This document shows, one piece after another, positions 7,101 to 8,381 of a stretch of DNA of 8,381 nucleotides. The stretch covers positions 1 through 8,381 of the forward strand of contig JAPWUY010000053.1 in the NCBI GenBank assembly GCA_028275295.1. The letters are read 5' to 3'. The DNA comes from Thermodesulfobacteriota bacterium (GTDB taxonomy: Bacteria; Desulfobacterota; Desulfocorpusculales; Desulfocorpusculum). The translations under genes were made by a program, and so were the position numbers. Position 1 is the first letter of the stretch, and every line of letters starts with the position of its first letter. The notes below the pieces were generated by a model. The model was not told the DNA's origin and did no database searches. It saw only the letters and a program-made list of their open reading frames with translations.

Positions 7101-7964
7101 TCACTTGCCCTCCCTTTGGGCGAGGGAAGCAGCGAAGAGAGCTGCGCCGAGGGCACCTGCAATCTGGGTATCCATTTTGGGCTCCAGGGCCTTGACCCCA
7201 AGGTGGTTCTCTATCCTTCTCACTATGCCAGCGTTCTTGGCGATTCCTCCTGTTATCGCGAAGTCCTCCTCCACCCCGAGTCGTTCGAGGAGCACCACAA
7301 CCCTCTTGGCCATGGCCGCACAGTAAGCTGCCAACACCCTCTCCTTGGGCCAGCCTCTCCTCAAGAGGGAAGACGCCTCTGATTTGGCAAAGACCACACA
7401 GGTGCTGCTCACAGGTGGCGGCTCCTCCTCTACCCTGAGGGAGAGCTCTCCCATCTCCTCTATGTTGACCCCCACGAGATCGGCGAAGACCTCAAGCCCC
7501 CTGCCAGTTCCGGCAGCGCACTTGTCGTTCATGAGAAAAGAGAGCACCTTCCCGTTCTCGTCGCAGCGGATTACCTTGCAGTCCTGACCGCCCATGTCCA
7601 GAACTGTCCTCACCGTGGGACCGTACATGAAGTTCGCCCCTTTGGCATGGCATGCTATCTCGGTGATGGTGCGCTGGGCAAAAGGGACATTCACCCGGCC
7701 ATATCCAGTGCCGACTGTGTAATGGATCTTCTCCAAGGATAGACCTGTGCCCTCGAGGGCCAGATTCATTGCCTTGGTCGCGCTTTCCGGGCTGCTGGAT
7801 CCAGTCCTTATATTGGAGTATGAGTAGAGAAGGCCATCTATGAGGATCACTGCTTGAGTGCTCACGGATCCCACATCCACACCCGCAGATATCACCCGTG
7901 CGTCCTTCCAGTGGACCTCTTGGGAGACCCAGCGGGACTCCCTCCATTTCCAAAACTCGGCCAT
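7101..7964 (-). CDS. bcrA: BcrA/BzdP-type ATPase subunit of an ATP-dependent aryl-CoA reductase
   Basis: A complete 287-residue ATPase of the BcrAD/BadFG family. Seen motifs are the phosphate-1 loop GVDVGSVSTQ (28-37), TGYGRVNVPFA (86-96), phosphate-2 DMGGQDCK (123-130), MNDKCAAGTGR with cluster ligand Cys149, STCVVFAKSE with cluster ligand Cys189, and the adenosine loop TGGIAKNAG (238-246). The N-terminus MAEFWKW followed by VHWK is typical of BcrA proteins of class I benzoyl-CoA reductase. I therefore place the start at the ATG at 7964, which has GGGAGAT 8 nt upstream. The frame is open 43 codons further up, but that stretch overlaps the preceding gene's end and does not look like the family. 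Known role: with the BcrD-type partner it forms an ATP-hydrolysing module around a shared [4Fe-4S] cluster and lowers the electron potential for ring reduction. The preceding ATPase gene and the following ferredoxin gene fit a bzd-like order. The substrate cannot be read from this subunit; methylbenzoyl-, tetrahydronaphthoyl- or benzoyl-CoA are all possible. Confidence 0.9.
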   Translation of the reverse strand: MAEFWKWRESRWVSQEVHWKDARVISAGVDVGSVSTQAVILIDGLLYSYSNIRTGSSSPESATKAMNLALEGTGLSLEKIHYTVGTGYGRVNVPFAQRTITEIACHAKGANFMYGPTVRTVLDMGGQDCKVIRCDENGKVLSFLMNDKCAAGTGRGLEVFADLVGVNIEEMGELSLRVEEEPPPVSSTCVVFAKSEASSLLRRGWPKERVLAAYCAAMAKRVVVLLERLGVEEDFAITGGIAKNAGIVRRIENHLGVKALEPKMDTQIAGALGAALFAASLAQREGK

Positions 7965-7972
7965 CTGTTGAT

Positions 7973-7979
7973 ATCTCCC
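7973..7979 (-). promoter_or_regulatory. Shine-Dalgarno site that sets the BcrA-type start
   Basis: The minus strand reads GGGAGAT, then 8 nt, then ATG at 7964. This supports the internal start over the far-upstream ATG at 8093, which lies inside the preceding gene. Confidence 0.6.
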
Positions 7980-8025
7980 GGACCCGTTCCCTCGTTCTCT
8001 CGAACCATGACCTGTGGAATGACCT

Positions 8026-8381
8026 TCACGCCCCCTGAGGTCTCTCCCCGGCAAGGAGAGCTGCCCCCACTGCCCCAACGAACTCGGGTCCATCTGGGAC
8101 AGTGACTTCCATCCCGATACTTCGGCTCAAGCTACTGAGAAACCCGATGTTCTTTCCCAGGCCACCTATTAGCACCACTCGATCCTCTATGCCCACCTGC
8201 CTTGCCATGGCCGCTATCCTATCGGCTATGGCATCGTGGATGGCCTTGGCCATGTCGGGCTTGGGGGTCCTGGCATGGACCATGGATACCACCTCGCTTT
8301 CAGCGAATACCACGCATTGGGCGTTCATGGTCACAGTTGCGGATGATGCCAGGGAAAGGGGGCCCATCTCCTCGAGGTCGA
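8026..8381 (-). CDS. bcrD: BcrD/BzdQ-type ATPase subunit of an ATP-dependent aryl-CoA reductase (5'-truncated by the window edge)
   Basis: This is the last 117 codons of an ASKHA-fold ATPase of the BcrAD/BadFG/HgdC family, ending in TGA. The frame stays open through the window edge, and residues DLEEM at the edge fit the family, so the ATG at 8367 is internal rather than the start. Visible family features are the NAQCVVFAESE segment, whose Cys is one ligand of the [4Fe-4S] cluster bridging two ATPase subunits, the adenosine-binding loop LIGGLGKN, and the C-terminal GAVGAALLAG. The CVVFAESEVVSM wording and the AKAIHDAIADRIA helix resemble the BcrD/BadG/BzdQ branch more than BcrA. In class I benzoyl-CoA reductase this subunit pairs with BcrA, hydrolyses ATP and drives ferredoxin electrons into the BcrBC catalytic pair. 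The BcrA-type gene follows 61 nt downstream. A 2-hydroxyacyl-CoA dehydratase activator is the main alternative, but the presence of two different ATPase genes argues against it. The nucleotide-binding N-terminus is not visible. Confidence 0.85.
   Translation of the reverse strand, partial: DLEEMGPLSLASSATVTMNAQCVVFAESEVVSMVHARTPKPDMAKAIHDAIADRIAAMARQVGIEDRVVLIGGLGKNIGFLSSLSRSIGMEVTVPDGPEFVGAVGAALLAGERPQGA

Noticed and set aside
7965..8093. 43-codon N-terminal extension of the BcrA-type ATPase from an ATG at 8093
   Set aside because: The stretch overlaps the end of the preceding ATPase gene, is Gly/Arg/Ser-rich unlike the family, and has no advantage in ribosome site. MAEFWKW at 7964 matches family N-termini and has GGGAGAT at the right distance.
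1..8381. tRNA, rRNA, CRISPR arrays, insertion sequences, attachment sites
   Set aside because: I looked on both strands and saw no cloverleaf, regularly spaced repeats, transposase-like frame or terminal inverted repeats.

Overview
The window holds part of an anaerobic aromatic-ring-reduction locus. All seven recognisable genes lie on the minus strand, so they are transcribed from high to low coordinates. The two outermost genes run off the window edges. The plus strand carries only antisense shadow frames. I see no tRNA, rRNA, mobile element or CRISPR array.

Layout in transcription order: (1) 8381-8026, the 3' part of a BcrD/BzdQ-type ATPase. (2) 7964-7101, a BcrA/BzdP-type ATPase. (3) 7055-6783, a 2[4Fe-4S] ferredoxin. 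(4) 6782-6509, a 274-bp non-coding stretch with a sigma-70-like promoter, a perfect dyad and an imperfect direct repeat. (5) 6508-4520, bamB, the tungsten catalytic subunit of class II benzoyl-CoA reductase. (6) 4474-3908, bamC, its three-cluster Fe-S subunit. (7) 3869-2721, bamD, a HdrD/GlpC-like Fe-S protein. (8) 2557 to beyond position 1, bamE, a large HdrA-like flavoprotein with duplicated FAD/Fe-S modules.

How the genes would work together: BamB and BamC form the core that dearomatises benzoyl-CoA at a W-pyranopterin without ATP hydrolysis. BamD and BamE belong to the large electron-transfer module, thought to use flavin-based bifurcation, that delivers low-potential electrons to BamBC. 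The remaining module genes (bamF-I) would be expected beyond position 1. The genes upstream encode ATPases and a ferredoxin characteristic of the other, ATP-dependent class I reductases (bcr/bad/bzd). In those enzymes two different ATPase subunits drive electrons from ferredoxin into a BcrBC-type catalytic pair, which is not in this window.

Organism: a strict anaerobe degrading aromatics, probably thermophilic. Arginine is written mostly with AGG/AGA, ATA is common for Ile, and the coding strand is purine-rich. The Shine-Dalgarno sites and a TTGACA-17-TAAAAA promoter favour a bacterium, for example a Desulfobacterota- or Firmicutes-type anaerobe. An archaeon cannot be excluded from this window alone.

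Most interesting point: class I-type activator ATPases and a complete class II BamBCDE start lie side by side on one strand. The two systems are usually described as alternatives in different organisms.
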